This document shows, one piece after another, positions 15,261 through 23,847 of a DNA stretch of 50,478 nt. Numbering within the stretch: position 1 is the stretch's first letter; each line of letters begins with the position of its first letter. The notes beneath the pieces are model-generated. The model was not told where the DNA came from. It searched no databases and saw nothing but the letters and a program-made list of their open reading frames with translations. Source of the DNA: Candidatus Krumholzibacteriia bacterium (GTDB lineage: Bacteria; Krumholzibacteriota; Krumholzibacteriia; JAJRXK01). The DNA lies in NCBI GenBank assembly GCA_029932915.1, contig JAOZPE010000016.1:1-50478 (forward strand). The letters run 5' to 3'. The translations under genes and the position numbers were made by a program.

Positions 15261-17279
15261 ATGGACAGGGCAGATCTGATTCTGGGCTCCCTCTTGGCCT
15301 ACTCGGTGGCCATGGCCCTGCACCTGGGCCTTGCGGCGATGATCTTTGCACGCCGTCCCCGCCATCGAGAAGTGAAGATCTTCGCCGTGGTCAACCTGGT
15401 GCTGGCCGCGTGGCACTTCCTGCAACTGGGCGAGTACGCGATGGCCCTCCGCACGGGGGGGATCGATCCCTCCTGGGCGGTCAAACTGGCCCGGGCCCAG
15501 GCCCTGCTCGAAGTGCTGGTCCTGGTGATCTTCTTCCAGCTCTTCGCCACCTTCGAGCGCCTGTACCGCCGGCCTCCGCCCAGTCTGCGCGCCGCCATCA
15601 TCAGCCATGTCCAGCGCCGCCGCCGCCTCTACATCGCCATGGCGTGGTGGGGACTGCTGCTGACGTTCATTCTCTACGCGGTGGGGCCGGAGCGTTTCCA
15701 GTCGGAGGTGGGTCAGTGGCGGTCGTTGCTCGGCCCCCTGTCGGCCTATCTCTTCGCCGGCGTCCTCATCTTCCTGATCCTGGTGCTCTTTCCTTCGCGA
15801 CCGGGCCAGGAGCGGGTGGGAGTCGCGGTCGTGGGCCGGGGTTTGATGCTCTTCGTTCTCGTCGCGTGCGTCGTGCTCGAAGCGCTGTGGCACGAGGCGC
15901 ACCCCACCCGGGTGCGCCTGGCGGTGCTTCCCCTGCTGCACCTGCAGAGCGTGTCCTTCGTCATCTTCTTCAGCCTCGTGCGCTACGAGTTCTCCTTCAT
16001 GGACCGCTACATCCGTGACGGGATCCGCCTGCTCCTGTGGATCACCCTTTCGTTGGTCGTGTTCTTCGTGTTCAACCGCATTTCCTTCGCTGGAAACAGT
16101 TGGGGCCGCTACGCGACCAGCCTGGCCCGGGTGGGTCTCATCTTCGCCGCGGTGGCCATCGGACCGGCGCTGGACCGGGCCAGCCGCCCGTGGATGGACC
16201 GTGTGCTCTTCGACCGCGACGTCGATCTGTACCGGGCGGTGCACCGCTTCGCCGAACGGCTGAGCCGTTCCCGCTCGCTCGCCCAACTCGAACAGGGCGC
16301 ATTGCAGGACATCCAGGCGGCGGTCCATCCCAAGAAGTTGCGCCTGCTCGTGGGCGACTCCCCCTCGCATCGGCGCATCGCCGAGACCCTGAACGACGGC
16401 GAGACGAGGTATCGCCTGCGGATTCCCCTGGCCGCGGCCGGCCGCCGCGTGGGCTGGCTGCTGCTGGGCGAACGCCGCAATTGCTATCCCTGGTTCGACG
16501 CCGAACGCCGTTACCTGAGGTTGGTCGGTGAACTCCTGGGCAGCGCGCTGGACGCGATGGGTGCCGGTGCCCTGGAGGTGCACAGCGGCGCCGCGCAGCG
16601 GGCGCGCCGGGAGGATCTGCAGAACGAGATCGAGGACCTGCGCAACAAGTTGAACGCCCTGGCCCGTGAGCGCGATTCCGTGCGGCGGGAGCTGGCGGAG
16701 ACCCGGGAACGGCTCGATCCCGAACTCGTCCAGTCGGTGCTGGAGATCGCCGTCGAGGTCGGGGAGAGGGATCGGATGGAGGCCCAGCAGATCCTCCAGA
16801 CCCTGAGGAGCACCTACGCCTACATCCTCGACCCGGCCACCTCGCTGGTGAGCCTGGGTGAGGAGATGGCCTTCGCCCGCGATCTGCTCGCCCTGGAGAA
16901 ACTGCGTCTGCGCAATCGCCTGGACGTCGGACTGAGCCTCGACCCGGGTCTGGAGCACCAGATGGTGCCTCGGCGGATCCTCCAACCCCTCATCGAGAAC
17001 GCTCTGGTGCACGGGCTGGCTCGCGAGTTGCGCGCGGGTAGCATCCAGGTGCGGGCCCGGGCCGAGGGGGGCCGCTGCCGGATCACCGTCGAGGACAACG
17101 GTCGCGGTTTCCTGGGGGATCTGCACCAGGACGCCCTGCGGGGAGACGGAGGCCTTTCCCGGGTGCTGCGCGCACTGCGGGAGAACTTCGGCGATGAGGT
17201 CTCCCTGCGGCTCGACTCCCCGCGTGAACCGGGCACGCGCATCTGCCTGGAGTTTCCCCTGCGCGAGGCTGGCGCCTAG
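15261..17279 (+). CDS. LytS/YehU-like membrane sensor with 7-8 TM segments, lacking the phospho-acceptor histidine
   Basis: The 672-residue protein has about eight hydrophobic segments (residues 5-30, 37-58, 78-100, 122-142, 157-178, 190-210, 218-242, 255-302). A GAF-like part (about 320-432) and a coiled coil (447-485) follow, then a LytS-type kinase region. The ATP-binding lobe is intact: N-box PLIENALVHG with Asn580, G1 box EDNGRGF with Asp611, and a G-rich loop DGGLSRV. The preceding segment normally reads L-N-P-H-F-L-F-N and contains the phosphorylated His. Here it reads LDPELVQS at 485-492, with Glu488 at the histidine position. The protein may therefore be a pseudokinase, an ATP-dependent signal relay, or use another residue. 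No LytTR regulator is adjacent. Confidence 0.8.
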   Translation: MDRADLILGSLLAYSVAMALHLGLAAMIFARRPRHREVKIFAVVNLVLAAWHFLQLGEYAMALRTGGIDPSWAVKLARAQALLEVLVLVIFFQLFATFERLYRRPPPSLRAAIISHVQRRRRLYIAMAWWGLLLTFILYAVGPERFQSEVGQWRSLLGPLSAYLFAGVLIFLILVLFPSRPGQERVGVAVVGRGLMLFVLVACVVLEALWHEAHPTRVRLAVLPLLHLQSVSFVIFFSLVRYEFSFMDRYIRDGIRLLLWITLSLVVFFVFNRISFAGNSWGRYATSLARVGLIFAAVAIGPALDRASRPWMDRVLFDRDVDLYRAVHRFAERLSRSRSLAQLEQGALQDIQAAVHPKKLRLLVGDSPSHRRIAETLNDGETRYRLRIPLAAAGRRVGWLLLGERRNCYPWFDAERRYLRLVGELLGSALDAMGAGALEVHSGAAQRARREDLQNEIEDLRNKLNALARERDSVRRELAETRERLDPELVQSVLEIAVEVGERDRMEAQQILQTLRSTYAYILDPATSLVSLGEEMAFARDLLALEKLRLRNRLDVGLSLDPGLEHQMVPRRILQPLIENALVHGLARELRAGSIQVRARAEGGRCRITVEDNGRGFLGDLHQDALRGDGGLSRVLRALRENFGDEVSLRLDSPREPGTRICLEFPLREAGA

Positions 17280-17388
17280 GTCGTGCGCCGCGCCCTTCCC
17301 GGGCGGCCTTTCCCGCCACGGGCACCGGTTCCCGGGAAACCCTCCCGCCACCGCTGGTATCCGGGAAGTCCTCTTGCTGCCGCCGGCG

Positions 17389-18123
17389 TCAGTGCTGGTA
17401 GCGGTAGCCCTTCTCGCCCGCGCGGACGGCGGCCTTCAGACGGTTGCGTTCGGGGGTGATCGGACACGACCAGGCGTCTCCATAGGCGCAGTAGGGGTTG
17501 TAGGCCATGTTGAAGTCCAGACGGTAGCGGTCGTGTCCCAGCGGAACCAGATCGAGATAGCGTCCGGCGGGGTAGGTCTCCACCTCGGTGGTCGCGTCGA
17601 GGAAGGGCAGGAAGAGTTCGTCGTCCTTGAGCATGTGATACACCGGCAGTTTCTCCTCACCGGCTCCGAGATCGAGCAGGAAGTAGCCGATCTCCTCGGC
17701 CGGCCGGTCCTCGCCGCCGGTATCGGGGATGCTCGTGGGCCGGGGCTCGAGCCACCGCACCAGTGGCCCCTCCAGGAGGTAGCGGGGATCGACGGGATAG
17801 AACTCCAGGCCCTTCCAGTGGGGAAGCTCCTCGGCCGGGATGGGGGAGCCCTCCTCCCGGCGGTAGGCTTCCTCCCGCTTGTGACGGAGGTCCTCGATGT
17901 GGGCCACGTAGGCCGCCGTGTCCTTCAGGTGGACGGGCCGGCACAGATCGGAGGCGGATTTCTTCGCGCAGCCGCCCAGGAGGAATCCTGCGCCGCCGCC
18001 CAGGAGGAGCCCTGCGCCGCCGGAGGGAACGAGGGCGGTGGCCAGACACAGGACGGCCGTCCATCGCCGCAGCGTGGGGGAGGGTGCCGGGTGGAACCGG
18101 TGGAATCGTGTTCTCCACTGCAA
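17389..18123 (-). CDS. DUF1684 family lipoprotein
   Basis: The 244-residue protein starts with TTG 18123, supported by AAGGTGA six bases upstream. A signal region with GAGLLLGG repeated as GAGFLLGG ends at GGC, a plausible lipidation cysteine near residue 52. The mature part shows DUF1684 hallmarks: a RREE-rich helix, WKGLEFYPVD, and near the C-terminus NPYCAYGDAWSCPITPERN followed by AGEKGY. In this family the tyrosine- and cysteine-rich segment is highly conserved, but no activity is established. It would be a periplasmic lipid-anchored protein. It faces the GT2 fusion gene divergently and converges on the sensor gene. Confidence 0.85.
   Translation of the reverse strand: MQWRTRFHRFHPAPSPTLRRWTAVLCLATALVPSGGAGLLLGGGAGFLLGGCAKKSASDLCRPVHLKDTAAYVAHIEDLRHKREEAYRREEGSPIPAEELPHWKGLEFYPVDPRYLLEGPLVRWLEPRPTSIPDTGGEDRPAEEIGYFLLDLGAGEEKLPVYHMLKDDELFLPFLDATTEVETYPAGRYLDLVPLGHDRYRLDFNMAYNPYCAYGDAWSCPITPERNRLKAAVRAGEKGYRYQH
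17971..18018 (+). repeat. 24-bp tandem repeat, two units, in the DUF1684 signal region
   Basis: Two direct 24-bp units (17971-17994 and 17995-18018) differ at two positions. On the coding (minus) strand each unit gives eight residues, GAGLLLGG and GAGFLLGG. The repeat lengthens the hydrophobic part of the signal sequence in frame, so unit gain or loss would only change signal length. Confidence 0.85.
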
Positions 18124-18235
18124 GGGGAATCACCTTCTCCGCGGCCGGCCGAGCCGCTTCTGATGTCTTGCCTCCGTCGCGCGAAGTCCCTAGCCTAGCA
18201 AAGCATTCGTGTTCATCCAATGTGAGAGGTGCTCC

Positions 18236-20767
18236 TTGTCGTCACCCGCAATCGTCATCGTCGTCCTCAACTGGAACGGCAAGGAGGACACCCTGGCGTG
18301 CCTGGAGAGTCTGCAACGGGTGCGCACGCCGGAGCATCAGGTCCTGGTGGTGGACAACGGAAGCGAGGACGGCAGTGAGGAGGCGATCCGCGCCGCCTAC
18401 CCTGGAGTCCCGCTTCTGCAGACCCACGCCAACCTCGGCTTCGCCGGCGGCAACAACCGCGGGATCGAGTGGGCACTCGAACACGGTGCCCAATACGTCC
18501 TGCTCCTGAACAACGACACCCTGGTCGAGGCGGACTTCCTCGAGCGCATGATGCGGGCCATGCACGCGGACGAGCAGGTGGGGATCGTCGGCGCGAGCAT
18601 CGCCTACGCCGATTCCCCCGACCGCCTGTGGGCCTTCGGCGGTGGACGCTTCGATCTGGCCACCGGATGGGTGCGGCACATCCAGCGGCCGGTGGAGGCA
18701 GAGGCCCTGCGTCCCCGTGGCAACCGGCACTTCTACGTCACCGGCTGCGCCATGCTCCTGAGCCGGACGGTCCTGGAGCAGGTGGGTTTGCTGGACACCT
18801 CCTACTTCCACTTCTGCGAGGACGTCGACCTGTGCGTGCGGGCCGAGCGTGCGGGCTTCGGCCTGGCCGTGGCCGCCGGAGCGAGGATCCTCCACAAGGT
18901 GTCGGCCACCACCCGGGTCTCCTCTCCGCTCTTCCTCTACTACAACCTGCGCTCGCGTCTGAGCCTGGTGCGCCGGCATGGTCCTCCGGGCGCGCCTTCA
19001 CGGTGGGCCATCGCCCTGCTCTGGCTGCGCCTGTGGAGGCCCGCGCTGTTGAGCGGTATGCCCTTCTCCGGTTGGCGCGCGCTGCGCTTCGCCTTGCGTG
19101 ACTGGAAGGCCGAGCGCGAGGGTCCGGCTCCACCGGAGGTGACGCGCCCGACGGGGGTGGGGCGAAGACTCGTGTGGATCCTCATCCTGCTCGCGCTCGT
19201 CGGTGTGTTCACCCTGGGACGACACGGCCTGACCGGTCGGGGCGGCCAGGAGCGGCCGACCGCAGCCGATACGGCCGGACCGGGGTCGCGGCATGGGACG
19301 GACGGCCCGGTGGTGCAGCATGATGCGGCTTCCACCAGGGAAGGCGAAGACGGGGTCGGACACCCGACCCTCGCGCCCCTGGGCAGCGAGAAGGCGGTGC
19401 TGGCCTTCCTGTGGGAGGGAGAGGACGGCGAGACGCCCGGCGATCTGATGCACGCCCTGTACGCGATGGCCGCCGACTCGAGTCTCTCCCGGCGGGTTCT
19501 CGAGCGAGCCGATGGGCGTTGCCGGCGGCTCACCCACGATCTGATCACCCTGCTCGATCTGAGCGACGCCCAGGCGCGGCAGCGCATGGAGGGTCTCTAC
19601 GAGGTGCACGACTTCGGACGGGCGCCGGGGGACCGGCCACCCACGTGGAGCGACCTGCGCTTGCAGGGTGTCCTGCTGCTGCAGGCCATCGCTCCGGCCG
19701 ACGATCGGGCCCGCGATCTCAGGCTCCTGCGGGAGATCGCCCACGACGAGTTGTCCCGCAGCGGCCCGCACCCCCGGGCCAGCGTGGTGGCCGAGCGGGT
19801 GATGAACTGGCAACGGTGGTGGGTCGATCGCGGTATGGACGAGCGCTTCTGGTTCGATCCGTCGGCTCGGCCCGACCCCTCTCCCTGGCTGCGCCGCCTG
19901 CGCGAGCCTCTGGACGCCGGGGGAACGGAACTCCTCGACCTGCTGGTGCCGATGCTCCAGCGACCTTTGGCCTTCCGCGCCCTGCTCGACGCACTCGACC
20001 CGGGACGGGACGAGCAGCTCGTGAGCGAGTGTGTCCGCGTCGTGATGATGTACCAGGTCGACTTCGAGGAATACGGCCTGCCCCGGCGTCACTGGGACGC
20101 CCGGCAGGGTCGCATGATCGGCTTCACGGCTCCACAGTTGCGGGAGGGAGCGCTGAACGTCTTCGAGCGGGTGTGTGCGTTCCTGCCCAGTGGAGCCGAC
20201 CAGAACGAGGTGATCCGCAGCATCGCCTGGTGGTGGAAGGGCGCGCGCTTCCAGCTGCGCTACTACCGCGACACCTCCGTCGCCCCCAGCCTGGAACCCT
20301 GGCTGGGCGGGCTGGACCGTCCGGTGGAGGAGGGCGGGACGCCCATCCCCCGGCTGCTGCGCGAGTGGTACGTGGCCGAGGGCTTCCGTCCGCTCCTGTT
20401 GGATCAACTCGACTGGGACCATGAGGTGCTGGTCGCCGAACTCATCGAGTGGCTGGGCTACGATGCCGAGCAGGCGCGACGGCGGGGTTTCATTCCCGCC
20501 TACCGGCGCATGCCGCTGCGCCCGCTTCCCGGTGAGCGCGGGCGCATGGTGAGCATTCCGTGGCCCCGCGTGCAGGCCATGATCCGCGAGATGCTGCGCC
20601 ACATCACCCGGGACGCGGGCCTTCCCGAGGAGGGCGTCGACGAGAATCTGCGCAACGGCTTCTGGCTGGACTGGTGGCGGGCCCACGCCCACCAGCCGAA
20701 GTGGTATCGCGACGGCAAGGTCCGGCCTCTTGCCCCGCGTTTCCCGATGGAACGGGGTATGAAGTGA
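18236..20767 (+). CDS. GT2 glycosyltransferase fused to a TM segment and a large uncharacterised helical domain
   Basis: The protein has 843 residues from TTG 18236, set by GAGAGGT five bases upstream. A GTG at 18209 lacks such a site. Residues 3-250 are a GT-A family 2 domain: VVLNWNG, VVDNGSEDGS, the metal-binding-like NNDT at 92-95, the acceptor loop VTGCAML and EDVD at 195-198. A single TM helix (about 312-329) follows, then a low-complexity linker. The last 470 residues are helix-rich and Trp/Arg-rich, with motifs WQRWWVDRGM, WWWKGARFQL and WLDWWRAHAHQPKWYRDGK. I recognise no domain there. By the positive-inside rule the C-terminal part would be periplasmic. The next gene starts 17 bp later and is probably its partner. 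Confidence 0.85.
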   Translation: MSSPAIVIVVLNWNGKEDTLACLESLQRVRTPEHQVLVVDNGSEDGSEEAIRAAYPGVPLLQTHANLGFAGGNNRGIEWALEHGAQYVLLLNNDTLVEADFLERMMRAMHADEQVGIVGASIAYADSPDRLWAFGGGRFDLATGWVRHIQRPVEAEALRPRGNRHFYVTGCAMLLSRTVLEQVGLLDTSYFHFCEDVDLCVRAERAGFGLAVAAGARILHKVSATTRVSSPLFLYYNLRSRLSLVRRHGPPGAPSRWAIALLWLRLWRPALLSGMPFSGWRALRFALRDWKAEREGPAPPEVTRPTGVGRRLVWILILLALVGVFTLGRHGLTGRGGQERPTAADTAGPGSRHGTDGPVVQHDAASTREGEDGVGHPTLAPLGSEKAVLAFLWEGEDGETPGDLMHALYAMAADSSLSRRVLERADGRCRRLTHDLITLLDLSDAQARQRMEGLYEVHDFGRAPGDRPPTWSDLRLQGVLLLQAIAPADDRARDLRLLREIAHDELSRSGPHPRASVVAERVMNWQRWWVDRGMDERFWFDPSARPDPSPWLRRLREPLDAGGTELLDLLVPMLQRPLAFRALLDALDPGRDEQLVSECVRVVMMYQVDFEEYGLPRRHWDARQGRMIGFTAPQLREGALNVFERVCAFLPSGADQNEVIRSIAWWWKGARFQLRYYRDTSVAPSLEPWLGGLDRPVEEGGTPIPRLLREWYVAEGFRPLLLDQLDWDHEVLVAELIEWLGYDAEQARRRGFIPAYRRMPLRPLPGERGRMVSIPWPRVQAMIREMLRHITRDAGLPEEGVDENLRNGFWLDWWRAHAHQPKWYRDGKVRPLAPRFPMERGMK

Positions 20768-20784
20768 ACGGTCGAGGAGTCAGG

Positions 20785-22923
20785 ATGGAAAGCATGGACA
20801 CCGGTGCCTCACCCCGGCGCGGCCGGTGGTCTCCGGGAAGCTGGATCCTCCTTCTGCTGGCAGTCCTGGTTCTCCTGGCGGGCAACGGCTGTCAGGGTTC
20901 CGTTCCCCTGCGCAAGACCGGTGAACTGGGCGGCCGGTCGCTCATGGAACATCCGCAGCTGGAGAGGGTCGCCCGCCAACTGATGGATGTCGCACGGGGA
21001 GCGCTGGCCTCGGGTCAGGCTCCCGACGCGGCGGAGAGATGGATGGTCACCCCCGTGGTCGTCGGGGATGGGGCGTGGGAGGCCTCGGTGGTGTGTCGGG
21101 ATCTGCTGGCGGAGGCGGGCCGCGTGCAACCGGTCCAGCTTCACGGCAGTTATTCCTCCGCCGAGGAGATCCAGGACGCGCTGCGCGCAGCGGATTCTCC
21201 GGCCTGTGTCTGGCTGGTCACCAGCCGGGGCCGGGGTCTCCAGCGACTGGACCTGACCATCTGTTCGGCGAGGCGGAAGTGGTCGTCCTCTCCGGTGGAG
21301 GTGAGCATCGCCCTGGACGAGAAGAAGATGTGGCCCTTCGATCCCGCCGAGAACCCTCCGCTGGCCCGGGTCGAGGCCGGCCGCGCCGAGCGCTTCTTCA
21401 CCTGGCGCGACCGGCTGTACGTGGAGAACCGCCAGGGGGCCCGGGAGCTGCGGTGGCACCGGGGCAAGCGCGAGTTGAGCCTGGGTGTCCTGCGCCCGTG
21501 GAAGGACTTCGGCCGGACATGGGTGACCCGGAACGTGGGGATCCCCGACGACCCCACTCCTGCCGTGGCCCTGCTGCGGCGGAACATCCGGCTGGAACTG
21601 CGCGACCTCGATCTTCCCCGCGGCGAAGGGGAAGTGGTGCAGTGGTTCCTCGGACGCGGTGGCAGCACGATGGAGCTGCCGCTGAGGAAGGCCTCGGCGG
21701 TGGAGATCATCGGCATCGAAGCGGCGCCAGCCGGCTGGAACGAGAGGGGGACCTGGCTCGTCCTGCGCGATGCGCCCGGCCGTGGAGCCACCGTGGAGAT
21801 CTACGCGGCCTCCCTGCGTCAATTGCCTCGGCCGCCGGAGCGCGAGAAGAGCTCGCCGCCGGACACGGTGCGGGTGCTCTGCGATCTCACCCGCCCCTTC
21901 ACCTTGCCCGGCCTGGACGGAGCGATGAAGGTGACCCACGAGCTTCGGCCCATCGGCCCCGACCTTCCCGCCACCTGGCACGTCTTCGCCCTCTGGAGCC
22001 CCCTCTTCGACTGGTTGAGTCCCCTGGAGTTCTGGAGGAAGGGTGATGAAGCGCTCGATGCGGTCCGTCAGGGCCGGCTCGTTCCGCCGATGCACGTGGT
22101 GCGGCCCAGTCCCCTGGACGAGGCGTGGCCCCGTTGGATCGCGTCGTCGGCCCGGGGGCCGCTGGCCCTGGGTGATCGGGCCTTCTGGCGGAGGGTGCCC
22201 GCCGCTCCCCTGTACGGAGTGGCCCGTATCGACCCGGAGATGCCGGCGCCCCGGCGCCGGGCCCTGGCCGCCTGGCTGTCCCGTCTGGGCCCCTTCGAAC
22301 TCTTCGGTCTGCGCCGCGAGGAACTCGCGCCGCGCCTGCCCCTGAGCGGGCGGCCTCGTCCCCGGAAGGGTGGGCCGGAGGCGGCTCCGCCGCTCGGGGC
22401 GGGCCAGGACAGCTCTCTGGCCGGTCTCGAGCTGGAAGTGGCTTTCGACGGCTGCGCCGGCCTTCTCGATCCGCTCGGGGAACGCTGGCGCCGGACGCTC
22501 CAGCGGAATCTGCGCGCACGCATGGACGCCGCCGGGATGGTGGTGGCCTTCCGTGGGGAGGCCACGGACGGAGGGGACAGCGCCCGGTCTGCATCCTGCC
22601 CGGAGTGGGCCGGTGGCGGCCTCGATCTGGCCCGCCTGGTTCTCCCCCCTCTGCCGCCGCAGCGGCGGGCGGAGGCCTTGCTGGAGTCCCTCGGCCTGCT
22701 CGAGCCGTGGGCGGCCGCCGGTGGGGGGGACGACCCCCGCGCAGTGGAGGAATGGCTCCTTGGCGAGGGCTATCTGGTGCCGATGTGGACCGAGCCCGGC
22801 GCGGTCTTCGTGGACCGCCGTATGGCCCACCTGGTGGCCGATTCCCTGATGGTCCTGCCCGATCTGAGGGAGGCGGTCCTGCTGCCCACCGAGGTGTTCA
22901 CGCGCTTCGATCTGAGGCGCTGA
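20785..22923 (+). CDS. Envelope protein of unknown function (possible lipoprotein), partner of the GT2 fusion
   Basis: This 712-residue protein starts at ATG 20785 after GAGGAG with a 5-base spacer, 17 bp after the GT2 fusion gene. One hydrophobic segment (about residues 19-34, SWILLLLAVLVLLAGNGC) ends in a cysteine, but the -3 to -1 residues GNG are not a canonical lipobox. It could be a lipoprotein or a signal-anchored protein. The C-terminal third (for example GYLVPMWTEPGAVFVDRRMAHLV) faintly recalls the end of family 5 peptide-binding proteins (SBP_bac_5). The middle contains charged, tryptophan-bearing strands. I cannot assign a family. The tight spacing with the GT2 fusion suggests joint work in the envelope. 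Confidence 0.7.
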   Translation: MESMDTGASPRRGRWSPGSWILLLLAVLVLLAGNGCQGSVPLRKTGELGGRSLMEHPQLERVARQLMDVARGALASGQAPDAAERWMVTPVVVGDGAWEASVVCRDLLAEAGRVQPVQLHGSYSSAEEIQDALRAADSPACVWLVTSRGRGLQRLDLTICSARRKWSSSPVEVSIALDEKKMWPFDPAENPPLARVEAGRAERFFTWRDRLYVENRQGARELRWHRGKRELSLGVLRPWKDFGRTWVTRNVGIPDDPTPAVALLRRNIRLELRDLDLPRGEGEVVQWFLGRGGSTMELPLRKASAVEIIGIEAAPAGWNERGTWLVLRDAPGRGATVEIYAASLRQLPRPPEREKSSPPDTVRVLCDLTRPFTLPGLDGAMKVTHELRPIGPDLPATWHVFALWSPLFDWLSPLEFWRKGDEALDAVRQGRLVPPMHVVRPSPLDEAWPRWIASSARGPLALGDRAFWRRVPAAPLYGVARIDPEMPAPRRRALAAWLSRLGPFELFGLRREELAPRLPLSGRPRPRKGGPEAAPPLGAGQDSSLAGLELEVAFDGCAGLLDPLGERWRRTLQRNLRARMDAAGMVVAFRGEATDGGDSARSASCPEWAGGGLDLARLVLPPLPPQRRAEALLESLGLLEPWAAAGGGDDPRAVEEWLLGEGYLVPMWTEPGAVFVDRRMAHLVADSLMVLPDLREAVLLPTEVFTRFDLRR

Positions 22924-23011
22924 GAAGCCTTCGGCGGCCCTCCATCCTTCGATCCCATCGAAAGTCCACCAGGGAACGGGTCTTGCACCCCTGACCCCGG
23001 GAACGGCTTCC

Positions 23012-23031
23012 CCTGCGCTCTGGAGCGCAGG
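23012..23031 (+). terminator. Hairpin after the GT2-partner gene
   Basis: CCTGCGCTC and GAGCGCAGG form a perfect inverted repeat with only TG between them (in practice an 8-bp stem with loop CTGG). No T-tract follows. A smaller stem, GGCGG...CCGCC (23065-23081), abuts the ribosome-binding sequence of the next gene. The remainder of 22924-23094 holds nothing else I recognise. Confidence 0.45.
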
Positions 23032-23094
23032 ACTGGTCTCTCATCCACCACTTCCCCCGGTTTCGGCGGCCAGAATCCGCCAGGGATCGTTGTC

Positions 23095-23847
23095 ATGACC
23101 CTGCTCCTGGAATCCCTCGACCCTTCCGTGCGCTTCGCATCGTTCCGCGCGGTTTCCGGTGATGCGGGGGAGGTCCGGGAGGACTTCGCCCGGATGGCCG
23201 AGGTCGCGGCGGGGCTGGGATACCGGGACCTGTTGCTTCATTTCGCGAAATCGGCGGGCGGAATCACCCAACTGGAGGCCTACGTCGGCCCCGAGCGCCG
23301 TTCCCGCCGCCGTGGATGCCTGGGGGACGCGAAATTTCCCGGCGATGCGTCCCCCTCGGCGGTGGCCACCCTGCCCACCCTGGGCCTGTCCAGCCGCCTG
23401 GAGGAGAACCATCCCCTCTACGAGTTGAGCCTGGAGGCTTCCGCGCAGAGCCTCGGGCTGTTGGACGAAGCCCTGCACCTCATTCTGGCCACCTGGGGCG
23501 AGGAGAGCGATGCTCTCCTTGAGCTTCGCACCGCTCTCTTCGAGATCGGTTCCCACCTGCTGGATCACAGTGAAATGCTTCGCTCCGTTCCCGGATCGGC
23601 TCACGCCCATGAGCTCCAACTCGTCGTGGGTTTCCACGACGACGGGATCCAGGGATGGTTGCGGGACGACGGACCGCCCTACGACCCGTCCTCGGAAAAC
23701 GGCGTCCATCTGCACAGTGAGACCATCGCTCAGCGCTTCGCCGCCGGCGAAGCCACGGGATGGTTCTGCCGCCTTCTCGACGAGTACGAACACGTGCACG
23801 AGAACGACGGCAACCGTATCGGTTTTCACAAGAAGGTGATGCGATGA
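23095..23847 (+). CDS. RsbW/HATPase_c_2-like protein with altered ATP-binding boxes
   Basis: The 250-residue protein starts at ATG 23095 after AGGGA. Residues 140-200 resemble the GHKL ATP-binding fold of RsbW/SpoIIAB anti-sigma factor kinases: ALFEIGSHLLDHS corresponds to the N-box helix and WLRDDGPPYDPSS to the D-x-G-x-G/FDP region. The N-box glutamate (Glu150) is kept, but the Mg2+-binding asparagine is His154, so kinase activity may be lost. Residues 1-135 have no recognised domain. The stop codon overlaps the start of the histidine kinase gene by 4 bases (ATGA), so the two are translationally coupled and probably act in one signalling unit. The assignment to this superfamily is moderate, from motif alignment by eye. 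Confidence 0.6.
   Translation: MTLLLESLDPSVRFASFRAVSGDAGEVREDFARMAEVAAGLGYRDLLLHFAKSAGGITQLEAYVGPERRSRRRGCLGDAKFPGDASPSAVATLPTLGLSSRLEENHPLYELSLEASAQSLGLLDEALHLILATWGEESDALLELRTALFEIGSHLLDHSEMLRSVPGSAHAHELQLVVGFHDDGIQGWLRDDGPPYDPSSENGVHLHSETIAQRFAAGEATGWFCRLLDEYEHVHENDGNRIGFHKKVMR

Noticed and set aside
14031-17351. Open frame of 1106 codons on the minus strand
   Set aside because: It runs antisense to the membrane sensor and then out of the GT1 frame; it has no domain pattern.
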